A stretch of 64,000 bases of DNA from Pomacea canaliculata (lineage: Eukaryota > Mollusca > Gastropoda > Architaenioglossa > Ampullariidae), in assembly GCF_003073045.1 (NCBI RefSeq), contig NC_037598.1, positions 13,492,486 to 13,556,485 of the forward strand, in the 5' to 3' direction. The notes under the pieces were generated by a model. The model saw only the letters and a program-made list of their open reading frames with translations, made no database searches and had not been told where the DNA came from. Below are positions 23,473 through 35,179 of the stretch, piece after piece (position 1 is the stretch's first letter; every line of letters begins with the position of its first letter). The position numbers and the translations under genes are program-made.

Positions 23473-25431
23473 TCACGGCAGGGGACCTGTAGTGGGAGAC
23501 AAAAGATACATGTATGTCAAGTGATACATTGTCAGATATGACTTCACATGCTGTTGAAGACAAACCAAACCACTCTTCTTATATGGGGTCTGTTTAGAAA
23601 TCACTGAGAGAAGGACTCCCTAGTGCATTTTTTCCTAGTAAAACCATTTTTGGAAACTTCATTCAAGGGCTACATAGATGATAAAAAAAATCCGAGCTAT
23701 CCTGTGAAACAAGAAAAACTTTTTTTACAACTGATACCTGGCCTTAAGAAAAAGACCTCCAGGATATGCACGAAATGTTGCAATGCCCATTTCTAACACC
23801 TGTGGTGAACTATATGTTTGTGTTTTGATTTGTGTGGCATTTCTCTGACAATCAGTAAACAATCAGTAGACAGGACACACTTACCTGCGCTACACGGTGG
23901 AGTGCGCTGTATTACAAAGTTGATAGTACTCTCTTCTTGTTCTGTTGGGACCCAGTTCCTGATAATAAACTTCCGGGATTTTTGCATTTTATGATATTTC
24001 ACCTTTACCTAGTTAGACAACAATATAAAAACAACAATTTGTGGTCAGCACGTTTAGATTGCATATTACTTACAGCAGCCACTAATTTAAAACATCTAAA
24101 CACCTATTTATACAATAAAATACAAAGCGCCACGAGCTCTGTACAAAAACTTGTAGACAACGGTAGGTTACAGTGCTGTTTAGCATCTTGTTGCATATAT
24201 AATTTGAGAAACATCTCCTCCCTGTAAATTGCTCGAGAGTCCCAAACACAATCTGCAGTTCGCAGTCGACATTGCACACTGGAAGAAGAACACAAACTTG
24301 CACTTTCGCAATTTTATCTTAAACTTTTTCTGCATTCTGATAGTTTGCACTAGGGAACAGTTTAACTGTTGTTTTATCTCTTATCCATACATGACATCTA
24401 CAGCATTCTTTAAGCCATTTGCATACAGTCATTTCTGGAAGTTCATCAATGAACTAGAATCTTAAATGAGAACAATTCAGTACATATGGGAATGATGATT
24501 ACTTAAAAGCTGTAAAAGGTTTAGTGTCAAAAATGTTTATTTACCCATTCCAGATACCAGGCAGGGGAATAGCCACTGTTATCATGATAGATCCTGATAG
24601 CGCATACGTCATTGAATGTACCCCGGTGTTTCAAGTAGAAGGTGTTAGTATCACCTCGCTCAAAGTCGTTCACAAAAAAATCGTCTAATAATATAGGCTT
24701 GGAGTTTTTTTCATTAGCGTAAATCAAGATGATGAACACATTGGCGTTAGTATCAGCGTGCTCTTTATCCCCTGTTTTTGTAGTTATAGTCAAATCTGGT
24801 ACTAGAAGACATTATTAATATTGTTATCATCATCAATATCATCATCATCATCGTCGTCGTTATTATTACATATTATTATATCGATCGTTTCGCTGCTATA
24901 AAGTAGGCCGAATGTGTTGTATATTCGACTAAACATTAACAGAGCACACAAAGAAGATGTGGGACATATCGCGGCCTTGCGCTAATACATTTATATTTAT
25001 TCTTAAAGGTCTTTTTAATTTTACCAGATTGATAGCAGATCAAAACCTTTTTAATCCTAAAGAAGAAGCATCTGCCTCCTCTTTTATAAACTTATGAAGA
25101 ATTCGTAGGCTGACAGAATGTCAAAACATGTCTGGGTCCCACAGGCGTGTTAACAGTTCCTTCACAGCAGATGTATATGTCGTTGTCCACACTAAGTATC
25201 AGACCAGCTTAGCCCGTCTGCTACAGACGACTTCTTTTAAACAAGGAGGATACCTGCTACATATATTTTATGTGGCTGGCGTTTACATCTTAGGAGTACA
25301 ACTCCTTCAAATTAGACTACACCATGTTATATGTATTTATTATCTCTTATTTTTAATTATTACTTATTTTACTTACCACCATTGACACCCAAACCTACAA
25401 GAAGCCAGAACACAGATGCAATTTTCCACAT
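23473..25431 (-). CDS. Secreted single-PLAT-domain protein, copy 2
   Basis: Four minus-strand exons: 25377-25431, 24545-24795, 23885-24008 and 23473-23486. They total 444 nt, giving 147 aa plus TGA. Phases and splice sites equal those of copy 1. The signal peptide is MWKIASVFWLLVGLGVNG and ends six residues earlier, because 18 nt are missing before the donor. The PLAT domain starts DLTITTKTGDKEHADT where copy 1 has DWEISTKTGDKEHADT. Other differences include VFIILIYANEK against VYIILIWANGK, and YLKHRGTFNDVCAIRI against YFKHRGTFNDVCNIRI. The open frame is kept despite heavy transposon activity around it, which argues that both copies are still under selection. The likely role is extracellular lipid or partner binding. 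The substrate is unknown. Confidence 0.85.
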
Positions 25432-25671
25432 GGTAACGGCTTGAATCAAGAAGCTCCAACTGAAACGAATGTGTTTACATTTATCTAACACAGACGACGT
25501 TCAAACATCTGTGACGACAGTTTCAAGCTTTCGCAGACAAGCGATACCATCGATTCAAATCTCACATGGAAACACACGCAGACACACAAACACATCCACC
25601 GCTAGGACCAGGCTTGTCACTGTTCTTTGCTGTCATCTCTCATGGTCCTGTCAGTTTGCGAGGCGTGTGTC

Positions 25672-26242
25672 CAATAATAATGGTAATGCGGAATTTGTAA
25701 AGTACATACTCACACACCTTAGGAGCATGCTCTTAGCGCGTAAGAACAAGAAGTAAACATGGCAGCATACGAGGGACAGGAAAACAAACAACATATGAGC
25801 TTTAAAAGGATAAAAAAAACAGTACTAACAAACAATAAAATCAAATACAGAAAACACAAAGAGGTTCAAGTAACAAAAACAGGAACTGAGAGTAACATGA
25901 TATTGCTAAAGAAAGACGATCAAGAAAAAGTGTGAAAAAGCTGTAGTATGATGTGAAAGGATGTCAGGAGCAATGTTTACGGAAGATGTGTGTATTCAGT
26001 GTAGTGAGACTCAGCCCGTGGAGTGAAGTACAGCTGCGTATCACCAGCATGTGATTGATGATAAATGTTGGGAGACTGGATTCAAGATGAAAGTGGCTTT
26101 ATATACACAATAAACAGAGGTAGGCCGAGTACTTGGCCTCGAGGGACGCCACAACAAAGTAAAGGATGTCGAGATGTTTGTTCATCAACAAACACAGTCT
26201 GCGTCCTATCAGTGAGATAGGAGTTGAAAAACAATAGTGCAT
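25672..26242 (-). mobile_element. LINE fragment, duplicate of 7167-7735
   Basis: Same reverse transcriptase and 3'-tail remnant as in copy 1. It is truncated at 26242, where a deletion joins it to intron sequence of the FTP gene. The reading GVPRGQVLGLPLFIVYIKPL is kept. Confidence 0.75.
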
Positions 26243-26361
26243 CTTTTCTATGATCATAATTAGTCATTATCATCTTATTAAACTTGTAGACTGAAGAGAA
26301 ACAACCAGTAAACCTGCTGAACTAAGCATGCCACACGACTATGTTCACTATTTGCTTGCAG

Positions 26362-26482
26362 AAGCTATAAACAGAATGAAATGCGTGAACGTATCCGTTG
26401 ATGGAAAAGTCATCAAAAGATTCGATGATCTGAGTGGTTGGACTAATCGTAAATATGATATCAGAGCAGACATCAAGTGGCG
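26362..26482 (+). pseudogene. Truncated second FTP exon
   Basis: An acceptor CTTGCAG and the reading MKCVNVSVDGKVIKRF match the second FTP exon of copy 1. The exon breaks off near ADIKWR at a deletion that fuses it to sequence equivalent to 12236. No donor, first FTP exon or EGF exon remains in copy 2. Confidence 0.8.
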
Positions 26483-27349
26483 ATGTTTTTAACTTAATTC
26501 TCTATTTTCTGTTGGGGTTTTTTTTCTCTCTTTCATTTATGGATTTGTCACGTAATTTTTTTACTATGTTCATCAGTCCATCATGAAATCTTCAAAAACT
26601 ATTGTGGGGTGTATTGTTATCATCTTAAATACACTTTATAGAAATGAATTAATTTTTTAAGCCAGGAAAAGCATTTGATAAGACTTTTCAAAACTAATTC
26701 TCAAGTTTTATTAGTGTTCTTCTATCGCAAAATGTCTCTAGCTTGTTGTTTTCTTGATATAACATGACTTTATTCATTTCAAAAACTTTACATTATCGAG
26801 ATCAGGGAATATGGACAGAAGTCAGCAGCTATTGTGCCTGATGAATGGCTGGTGTCAGGCAGCATAAATAAGTATTTTTCGTCTGGCTCTGGTGGGGATT
26901 CAACATGGGTTAAAACCCGTAGGAAGAAGAGGCTGAATAGGGATGTTTAGTCCTATCAAAAGGACATGGAAGTAACTTTGTTGTCTATGTATGTGCTAAT
27001 GTGATTGCCCCTTCTTAAAAAGTAAGTTTAAAATTTTATATTTCAATAAATAAATAAATAAATCTTTATTGTCTGTACCAGGCATATAATCCGGTACAGA
27101 AATTTTTCTTTTGCTCACAAAACAATTTATATATAGGAACATAAAATAATATATATATATAAAATTACACACCCATGTAACGAATTTTAACACGCACGCA
27201 CACCTCTACCCTCTCACACTTCATCCACTACATCAACTAATCTAGTCATTAAGCCATACAAACTATGCTTCCTCTGTGTCATGCTGTTCACATTATTCCT
27301 TTTGCAATATCATGTTAATCTCAGCTCTTGCTCTTGTTATTGGGTTACT

Positions 27350-27600
27350 CTTTATGTTTTCTGTATTTGATTTTATTCTTCGTTTAGTACGGTTGTTTAT
27401 TCTTTTATATATTTATATTTGTTATTTATTTATTTATTTGTTTGTTTTCCTGTCAGTCGTATTCTGTCCATGTTTCGTTCTTGTTCTTAAGAATGAAGAG
27501 CATGCTCCTGAAGAGTGTGAGTATGCGCTTTACAAATTTTGTATTTATTATTATATAAAATTTTGTGTTCGTTTTTTTTTTTTTTTTTTTTTTTTTGTTT
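27350..27600 (+). mobile_element. LINE 3' tail and poly-T tract
   Basis: Positions about 27470-27560 (GAGCATGCTCCTGAAGAGTG, then GCGCTTTACAAATTTTG, then ATT repeats) are the plus-strand counterpart of the LINE 3' end seen at 7167-7230. A T-run of about 25 follows at about 27570-27596. A minus-strand LINE tail lies just upstream at about 27043-27115. Confidence 0.5.
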
Positions 27601-27790
27601 TACGAGTCCTGGCTATGACGAGACCAACACATCCGCGGTTCCAACCCAAGTGAGGCCATCAACCTCACATTAGAACAGTAAGTTTTTAGCTTATTATTTC
27701 AGAGATCTCAGTGGACTGAAGTGCTATCAAGACAAGTGTCTGATAACTCTGATCCTACATGTACACGTTTACAAAACCTCAGAAATTTGC

Positions 27791-27821
<31 letters not shown>
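27791..27821 (+). repeat. (TTG)n microsatellite
   Basis: About ten TTG triplets. Confidence 0.9.
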
Positions 27822-28524
27822 AATCTCGGGAAGGAGTTAAGGAAAACTATGTGTGAGTTGCATCATTTTGCTACTTCATTGAACATGGTGTTTGTACACG
27901 ACGAACATGATTATTGTATTCAGCCGTTAGTCTATCGACAGCATGCTTACTTGAGTAAGATAATAGAGCATTTGTAAATTCGGTGATCACTTTTGTGTAA
28001 ACAGTACACAGCACACTAGTTCACAGTTGTGGGGTTTTTTTTGTTGTTTTTTTTTTTGTTTTTTTTTCTTGTTGTTGGTTTTTTTTTTTTTTGTTTTTGC
28101 AGTATTAACTGATTCAAGAAAACGAGCAAGGTCGCACCTTCCCCAGCATCTCGGAGACTCATGGGAATCCACAAACATCATCCCTTGTCAGGCTTTTTTC
28201 GCTGATCCTTTATCCACAATACTACGATCATCTGCTGCTACCAAACTGAATATTCTACTTGAATTTCTAGTCTATAATAGCACATTTTTTGAAATCATTT
28301 ATTATGGTAAAAAAAATTCATCTAGTAACCATTTAAAAGCATATTTTAGACAGCTATTTAATATTTGATTATTCTGTCACAAAGTGTTGCTAAAAGTCTT
28401 TAAAGCAAAAACAATTTTACTCTCACCTAAAAATATGAGTTGATATTTTAAGAATCTTTTTACAGTTAATAATTTATGGTCCAAGTGTCTATGAACAGTC
28501 TACAGAACAGATAATTATGATTAG

Positions 28525-31500
28525 TTATGTATATGTAAGTGCTGTTGGGTCTAGTGTCTGGGAGCTATGGTGGACACCCGTTGTCATAGTGACGGGAGTG
28601 TTTTCGTAGTCACGACGGTTAACGTGGGTGCCTGAAGCCTTCTGGCTGACGTCACGCTTGTCCAGCGCCTCGTACTCGTGCGAGGAGATGCTGAGGACAT
28701 TCTCATAATTTCGCGGTTGGAGTTCACCTGCAAAGAAAATTTGTGGAACATTTACAGCTGTGCGCTTTTATGTATAAATATTTTTATCAACTGTATTCTA
28801 CATTCTACAGAAAGGACAATTTTGTTAAAAATTGAATAAAATTATGAGTTTAATATATCTAGATATACACTTTGTTTTGAGGAAATGTTATTAATTTATT
28901 TTTATTTATTTTTATTGCTTTTCTTTTGTTGGTTTTTTGTTTAGGGGTGGGTTTTTGTTTTTTTTTGTTTTTTTTTTTACTTTCTCATATTTTGAATAAA
29001 ATGTTTTATTCTGCTGCCAGCAATACTTACTCTGATCGCACGGTGACAAGATATCAGCAAGTGGGGGTATAGACCATCGCCGTTGTTCTCGACCCCTGCA
29101 CCTTCCCAGACACCTGCCATGCATACATCTCAGCCTCAGCACAACCCAGCTATACTCAATAATACGCTAATATCACCAAGAAGGCGCATTTCACAGCCGA
29201 GCTAGTCTAAATAATATAATAATAACACTAAGAATGCCCGTTTCACAAACAATCTATACTGAATTATACTCTAATATCAACAAGAAGACACATTGTACAA
29301 CCTACACAAGCATTCTAGTGACTTGATTACAGCTCTTGTGGTTCAGTGATGCTGTGGGACTACGGTGGTCTCACAAACATATTTTGAATGATACGGTAAT
29401 TTCTTGTTTACATATCACCAGTAATTTCTTTTACTTCTGAGCTTCTTATTTCTTGTTTGTAGCTGTTTGATGGCAAGAACTGAGGTTTTTGAATTACTGA
29501 TCATGAGTCTGAATGGTTTAGACGTACCATAATAAACATACTTCAGTGTGCAGTGGTCGGTTGTGTGTAAAATTGTATGTGCGTAAGGTTTTTAATAAAT
29601 GTTTATGTACGCCTGTGAGAGAGAGACTGTCAACACGTGTGTTTGCAAATATCTAAAAATTAAAGAGGAAAACAGTTTAATGTCTTTCCTGACAACTCAC
29701 ATCCCGAACAAGGTGCCGATGAGGAAAATGAAGACACCACCGCCGATCCCGCCCGCTAGATGCCATATCAGAGTTGTCTTTTCCTTCTCATCGCTGCTCT
29801 TCTCGTCTGCAGGCATTCAAAAAGCAAAACAAGATCATAAAACTATAAAATCTCCGCCTTCTTCTTGTTTTACTGTTTTCTTCATTAATTATTCACCTGC
29901 ATCATTTTCTAATATTAGATTCAGAATAGATTTAGCACAAACGAAGAATGCATTGTCTCCCTTTGGACTAAAGAGAACAGAAATATTTCTACCCTAAACT
30001 ACTTCTTGTCTCCCTTGCCTGGTTATGTTTAGAGCCTGAATTCTACGTTTATAAACTACTTACAGTGTAATAAAGCAAATTACAATTAATACATACATAA
30101 GTGCGTGGGTAAGAGTCAGACAGAGGATAAAAACTGATAAAAAAATGAGAAAAATGAGAAAATAAAAATTTTTAAAAAGCTTTGAAGCGAGAGAGAGAGA
30201 GAGAGAAGTCTGATGCCAGCATCCACGGTAGTTCCAGCTCCAACAGTTTGTATTAAAGTTGTGATTAAAAAGCTCGTACCTGAATCTAACATCATTGTAT
30301 CTCAGGACAAAGGCTACCATGTGAGTTATAATAGAGGCTACTATTTGAGTTATACCTGTCATGAGTAAATGCAGACTTACACTGACACAGAGGAGGCTGC
30401 CAGTCTGTCTGACACTGACATGTCCCGTCTGTCCTGCTACATGTGTTGTTACATCCTTCACCACAGGTGTTTTGACAGTCGTTAGACATGTTGTAGTGAC
30501 CGTCCATGCAATCTTGTTTCAACATCACGAAAATATTAATTACTTCAAAATCTAGGACTGTATGTGTGTGTGTCACAAATTCATTAATTTATTAGTCATA
30601 TTTCCAAGTGCTTTTATATCTAATTGTAGACACTTGTGAAAAACATCATTGTTACATGCTTTAGTGTCGTTCTGAATGACTTTACAGTTTGACAACTTTG
30701 TGCACAAATTTGTTCTTACGTTGACACAGAGGAGGATGCCATCCTGGTCGACACTGACATGTCCCGTCAGTCTTGTTACACGTGTCATGACATCCTTCAC
30801 CACATGTGTTCTGGCAGTTGTTAGACACGATGTAGTGACCGTCTGAGCATTCTGTTTTACACACCATGAGTAAATAAAATATTGATTAGATTTATATGAA
30901 TATGTGTGCGTGTGCGCGAGCATGCGTCTGTCTGTATGCAAGAGAGAGTGTGTGCGTTTATATACTTCATCTGAAAAAGTGTCTAGGGACAGTTGTTAAA
31001 TAAGTTAAAAGATTATGATATCCTTTAATTTCATTTTTAATGTCTGCAGCTCTACAAAGTTGTACACAAAACAAAACTTGTTCGTACGTTGACACAGAGG
31101 AGGCTGCCATCCTGGCCGACACCGACATGTCCCGTCAGTCTTGTTACATGTGTTGTTACATCCTCTACCACAGGTGTTTATACAGTCGTTAGACATGTTG
31201 TAGTGACCGTCTGAGCAGTCTGTCAACAAAAACGGTGCTAGCAAACGATCATGACCAATTATATATTTTTAAAATGTGTGTACAATTGTTTATGTTGGTG
31301 TTTTTGTATGCACGCGTGTATGAGTAAATATTCTTGTGTACGAGGGTGGGCTCATTTCTTTCAACAGAAACCAGTACTCCACATTCACCTGTTTTATCAC
31401 GAAAGACCGACCGAAACTGTCTATAAGAATGTTTATACTTTCTTCTCTACGAAATAACAGCTATCAGACGAGATGTTTAGGTCCTAGTGTGTTCTTTTTT

Positions 31501-32890
31501 CAAAGTTGAAAAGAGTGAGCGAGAGACAGAGAGAAGGCGTCAAAAAGGAAGTTCGCAAGACAGAGAGGAAGAGTGCTGGATGTCAGATAGAAGCGACAGG
31601 AAGAAAGAAAGACAGAAAGAGAGTCAGACAGAAAGAACAAAAGACAAGATGGAAGTAGTAACAGAGAATTACTATCTTTTCTCCGGACCTACCCTGGCAG
31701 TTAGAACCCCGCCATCCATTGCGACACTGACAGCTTCCGTTGACAGGATTGCACAATCCTTTGTCACAGCCACGTCCACAGGGGAGAGAGCAGTTTATAC
31801 CCCAGTATCCCTGTGAGCAGTCTGTCATTATACAAGATATTTACATATTAGTCTTCAGCAAGAAATCAGTCGAATTAATTATTTTAATGGGAATCTTATA
31901 TCTGCAACAGTCTTGGTACAACCAGCTGTAATCTCACAAAAATATTTCAATTTATTGCCAAAGAACAGAGAATTATAAGCTTTGTGTAGTCGAAGTTGTG
32001 CAAATTCACTCACCACGCTTCCTCACGAAGCTGACAAATAGTGATTTTCCTGTTTTCAATGTATGTATCATGTCATATTAATCTCCTTTATTCTCACTGA
32101 TAAGAGAAAATACTTCCTGACTTGTGAACTACCTCTCTGTCTTTCTCTCTTTCTCACAAGATCTTTCTATATCCACGCTCCCTCTCTCTCTCTCACTGAC
32201 TCTAATTCGTGACATGGAAGGTACCATCTGACAATGGTTTTTCTATCACCTTTCTCCACTCTTCCTTGGTGTGTTCAAAATTGTATAGCACGATCCTTAA
32301 ATCCGTGGTTTCAGCGTTACGATTATCCCCCCTTAGAAATGAATTCTCTGCCCCCCAAAAGACCGCAATGATGTCATTCGAAAACAATCATGGCTACTTT
32401 TTTGCAATTTTGCAACCTGAATTTTTAGCAAAAGCGATTCAGAGCTTTAATGTCTGTTATTTTAGTCGTCATTTCTCTTTAAATATAAAATCATTTGTCA
32501 AGGTAAGAGTCTCTAAAGAAAAAACCACGAATACAAGTAGCACATATCTACATCAATAACACCACCAGACTGAGTAATAATTTTGTGCTAAAGCTAATTC
32601 AACCCTGTATAAAAGTGCACCAGCATAAGTTTACTGGCTTTGAGCTGAACATTTCACATCTACACTCTTACATCAACGCTGCACATCAATGAAATTTTAA
32701 AAGAAACTCGTTTTCCTGCCTTAATACCTGGAACGGGAAAGAGGAAACGAATCAGAACTGACATGGCAAATTATATTAAACCAAAATACATTTTGTACTT
32801 ACTTGTTTGCTGTAATTGTACAACAGGTATGTACTGTATTTGTATAACTACAGACAGCATTACAAACATCGAGCAGATGCAACCCGCCAT
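28525..32890 (-). CDS. EGF-repeat transmembrane receptor (signal peptide, 4 EGF, TM, tyrosine tail)
   Basis: Minus-strand exons: 32803-32890, 32014-32049, 31693-31821, 31088-31219, 30720-30851, 30381-30512, 29701-29806, 29031-29113 and 28525-28727. They sum to 1041 nt, giving 346 aa. Exon 1 is a signal peptide (MAGCICSMFVMLSVVIQIQ). A 36-nt exon adds KSLFVSFVRKR. Four EGF-like modules with the MEGF/SREC-type pattern follow (CSQGYWGINC, then three of the CSDGHYN.SN.C.NTCG type). The transmembrane exon reads TTLIWHLAGGIGGGVFIFLI, with the stop-transfer CLGRCRGR in the next exon. The tail (about 90 residues) has NYENVL, HEYEAL and DYENTP. The architecture suggests a phagocytic or recognition receptor like MEGF10 or scavenger receptor F relatives, but shorter and lacking the EMI domain. 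The 36-nt exon is the least certain part; the frame closes with or without it. Confidence 0.8.
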
Positions 32891-32999
32891 GCTATCTTCT
32901 CTGTACAGCCATTGCTCGCTACTTCCCTGTCCATATAGGGAAGATATTTCTTTAACCATGACACATGAAGTGTCAAGTTTTTATAGTTTGGGCCCTTCA

Positions 33000-34480
33000 G
33001 TTTACTAAGTGCAATAACGAGACAGACAAAGAAATCTCAGACATTTCATGATGTCAGTGGTTTCTTAATGACCATGATTTACAGTAAAATAGGAGAAACA
33101 ATTCAATTCCGACCTCCGTGAAAGCTTTAAAAGCGTCTATTTTTTGTTGTTATATTAAAATGAGGTTGAATATGGTGCAAAAGGGTATTTCATCGTGTTT
33201 TCAAAATGACAATGTAAGTTCCTTAACTCTGGACACCAATAAAGTGTGTTCACAAAGCCAAACAGCAGTGCATGGAAAAGATCGCTCCTCCTCTTTGTGG
33301 AAGCGCCCTCGGAACTTAAATAAATTCTTTAAAGTCGTGTTCAATGCCTACAAAAAAGGAACGACTTCACCATGGGATTTGTCGAGGTGGCTATTGATAA
33401 CATTAATGTAACTCGTAAAGAATATTTTTTAACTCAGTTGATAATACTATCTCATTGTCACCAGGAAATTACTCGTGTCTCAGCTGATTACAAAGTACAA
33501 AGCTCCGTCAGTGAATATTTCAATTTTATAAATGATCATTAAAAGCATTTTCACCGAAATGCTCACAATTATTGTCTCAAAAAAAACTGAAAATAGGAAA
33601 TGTTTAATCGCCATGTTTGAGAAATATTGATCAAACTTCATACTTTTTTTCTTGCTTTTTGTTATTGTTTTAATTATGAATGTTTTACTTACTCCTCGAC
33701 ATTAACCATCACCAAATGATGATAAATCTCACCTTTAAACATCAATAGAAGCTAACCGCTGCTCTTACAAATTTATAGAAAAATGATGAGTTTTATGTTG
33801 GTGGATTTCGAAAGTTTGTCAAGTTGTTGGAAAAATCTGACGAAAGCTCGGCTTTTTTAGACAACCTAACACTGGGAAAGTACGACATGGAGGTTCAGGA
33901 TATCAAAGCTTAGTTTGAGCCCGCGTGCTTATAGGACTTATCATGTCTGCGTTGCTGTGCAGGAGAAGGAAGCAGGAGGAAAGTGCAGACTGTTATCGCG
34001 TCACGTGACGCTCCCTCAACGCGCTGATAACCGTCAGTCGCGTCCTGCACGTTGTTTGCTACGAGCTTCACAGGTCTGGGTACCACCCGACACCTGACGA
34101 CACTGAGCCTGTCTCCCACCCTGGGTGTCACTGACTTGTCCTGTCAAACCTGCTGTAAGTGCTGATACACGCTCCACTTAAATGTTTGTGGTCCCCAGTT
34201 AAGTATTTTGCCAATCAACACCGCAAAACCTATTTTAATACCCACACTTATTAACATTTTTTTTTCTTTAAAACGTGTGTGCAGATCTACGTACACAGAT
34301 ACACATGAGGTACAACACATGGATAGTGCGTATGCACTTACTTTGATGGTCTACAAACTTTTGTGCATCCTGGTCTATGAGGCTGTGAATGTCTTTCATT
34401 AGTGATTAATGTTATTAATTAAGAGTTATTAATAAAACAGACACACAGAATGACAGACGGACGGACTGACGAACGGTCAT
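33000..34480. other. No supported gene
   Basis: Upstream flank of the EGF receptor. I expected transmembrane or tail exons belonging to the orphan exons at 34483-35177 and found none. A plus frame at 33118-33411 is unrecognised and has no splice or homology support. Confidence 0.4.
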
Positions 34481-34482
34481 AC

Positions 34483-35177
34483 GGGTGCAATTTGGGGGCT
34501 GCCATCCTCTTCGACAGATACAGGATCCGTTTACAGGATTACATTCGTTCTGACAGCCGCCTCCACAGCTGAGCGAGATGGTCGAATCTGTTGAATATAA
34601 CAAGAAATGGGTGATCAAAAAATAACATCAACCAAACAAACAAACAAAACAAACAATTTTTTTTAATGTGTTGATAAAACGAAGGAAAGCTCCACACAAG
34701 TGAATAGTGGTTCACATCTACTTATTTATTTTTATTTACTTTATTTATTTAATTATTTATTTTGACTTTCTAAAACCAAACTAGCGGGAATACATGTAGT
34801 GCCCACTTTTCAGACACTTTTATCTGATATCACAATTTCTTCCGCTTTATATGTTAGGCGTCTGATGGTGTCAAGAGTTTTGTTCAGAAGACTACCCTTC
34901 AACAGAGTTACATCAGAACTGTCCTGAGTGTACCCCATGTAACTTGATACCTGTGTACATCAATGAAAATTTCCTTAATTGATTTTTAAATGTTTGATCT
35001 CTTATTTCACCACCAATAACGATAAAAAGGTAAAGGCAAAGATACCAATAGTGTGTACAATTTCTTAAACCAAAACACCTTTTGGTACTTACTTGTACTT
35101 GTGCTGACGGATTGCAAGTTTGCAACATATAAATACAGTATTGGAATGATAGTCCCCGTACACACACTGCCCTCCAT
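34483..35177 (-). CDS. Orphan signal-peptide and EGF exons (partial paralogue or alternative 5' end)
   Basis: Exon 35093-35177 begins with ATG and encodes MEGSVCTGTIIPILYLYVA, then NLQSVSTST, a signal peptide ending in phase 1 with a GTAAGT donor. Both the exon and the first intron bases resemble the 32803-32890 exon. Exon 34483-34587 (105 nt, phase 1-1) encodes a shortened EGF module, SCGGGCQNECNPVNGSC then GWQPPNC, lacking the usual first cysteine. The next compatible exons downstream are those of the receptor at 28525-32049. This pair could therefore be an alternative first part of that gene, or the remains of a separate one. The phases allow either. Confidence 0.6.
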
Positions 35178-35179
35178 TC

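Larger units (their letters stand above)
15322..32172 (+). repeat. Segmental duplication, copy 2
   Basis: Same-orientation repeat of 3502-15122, about 200 bases downstream of copy 1. Its length is increased by a LINE (15425-18580), a repeat containing a PIF/Harbinger element (about 19137-22780), one additional EGF exon (30720-30851) and the 27297-29938 segment missing from copy 1. It is shortened by two deletions, at about 26242 and 26482. The deletions remove the FTP N-terminal exon, part of the second FTP exon, the EGF exon and intergenic DNA. Confidence 0.9.
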
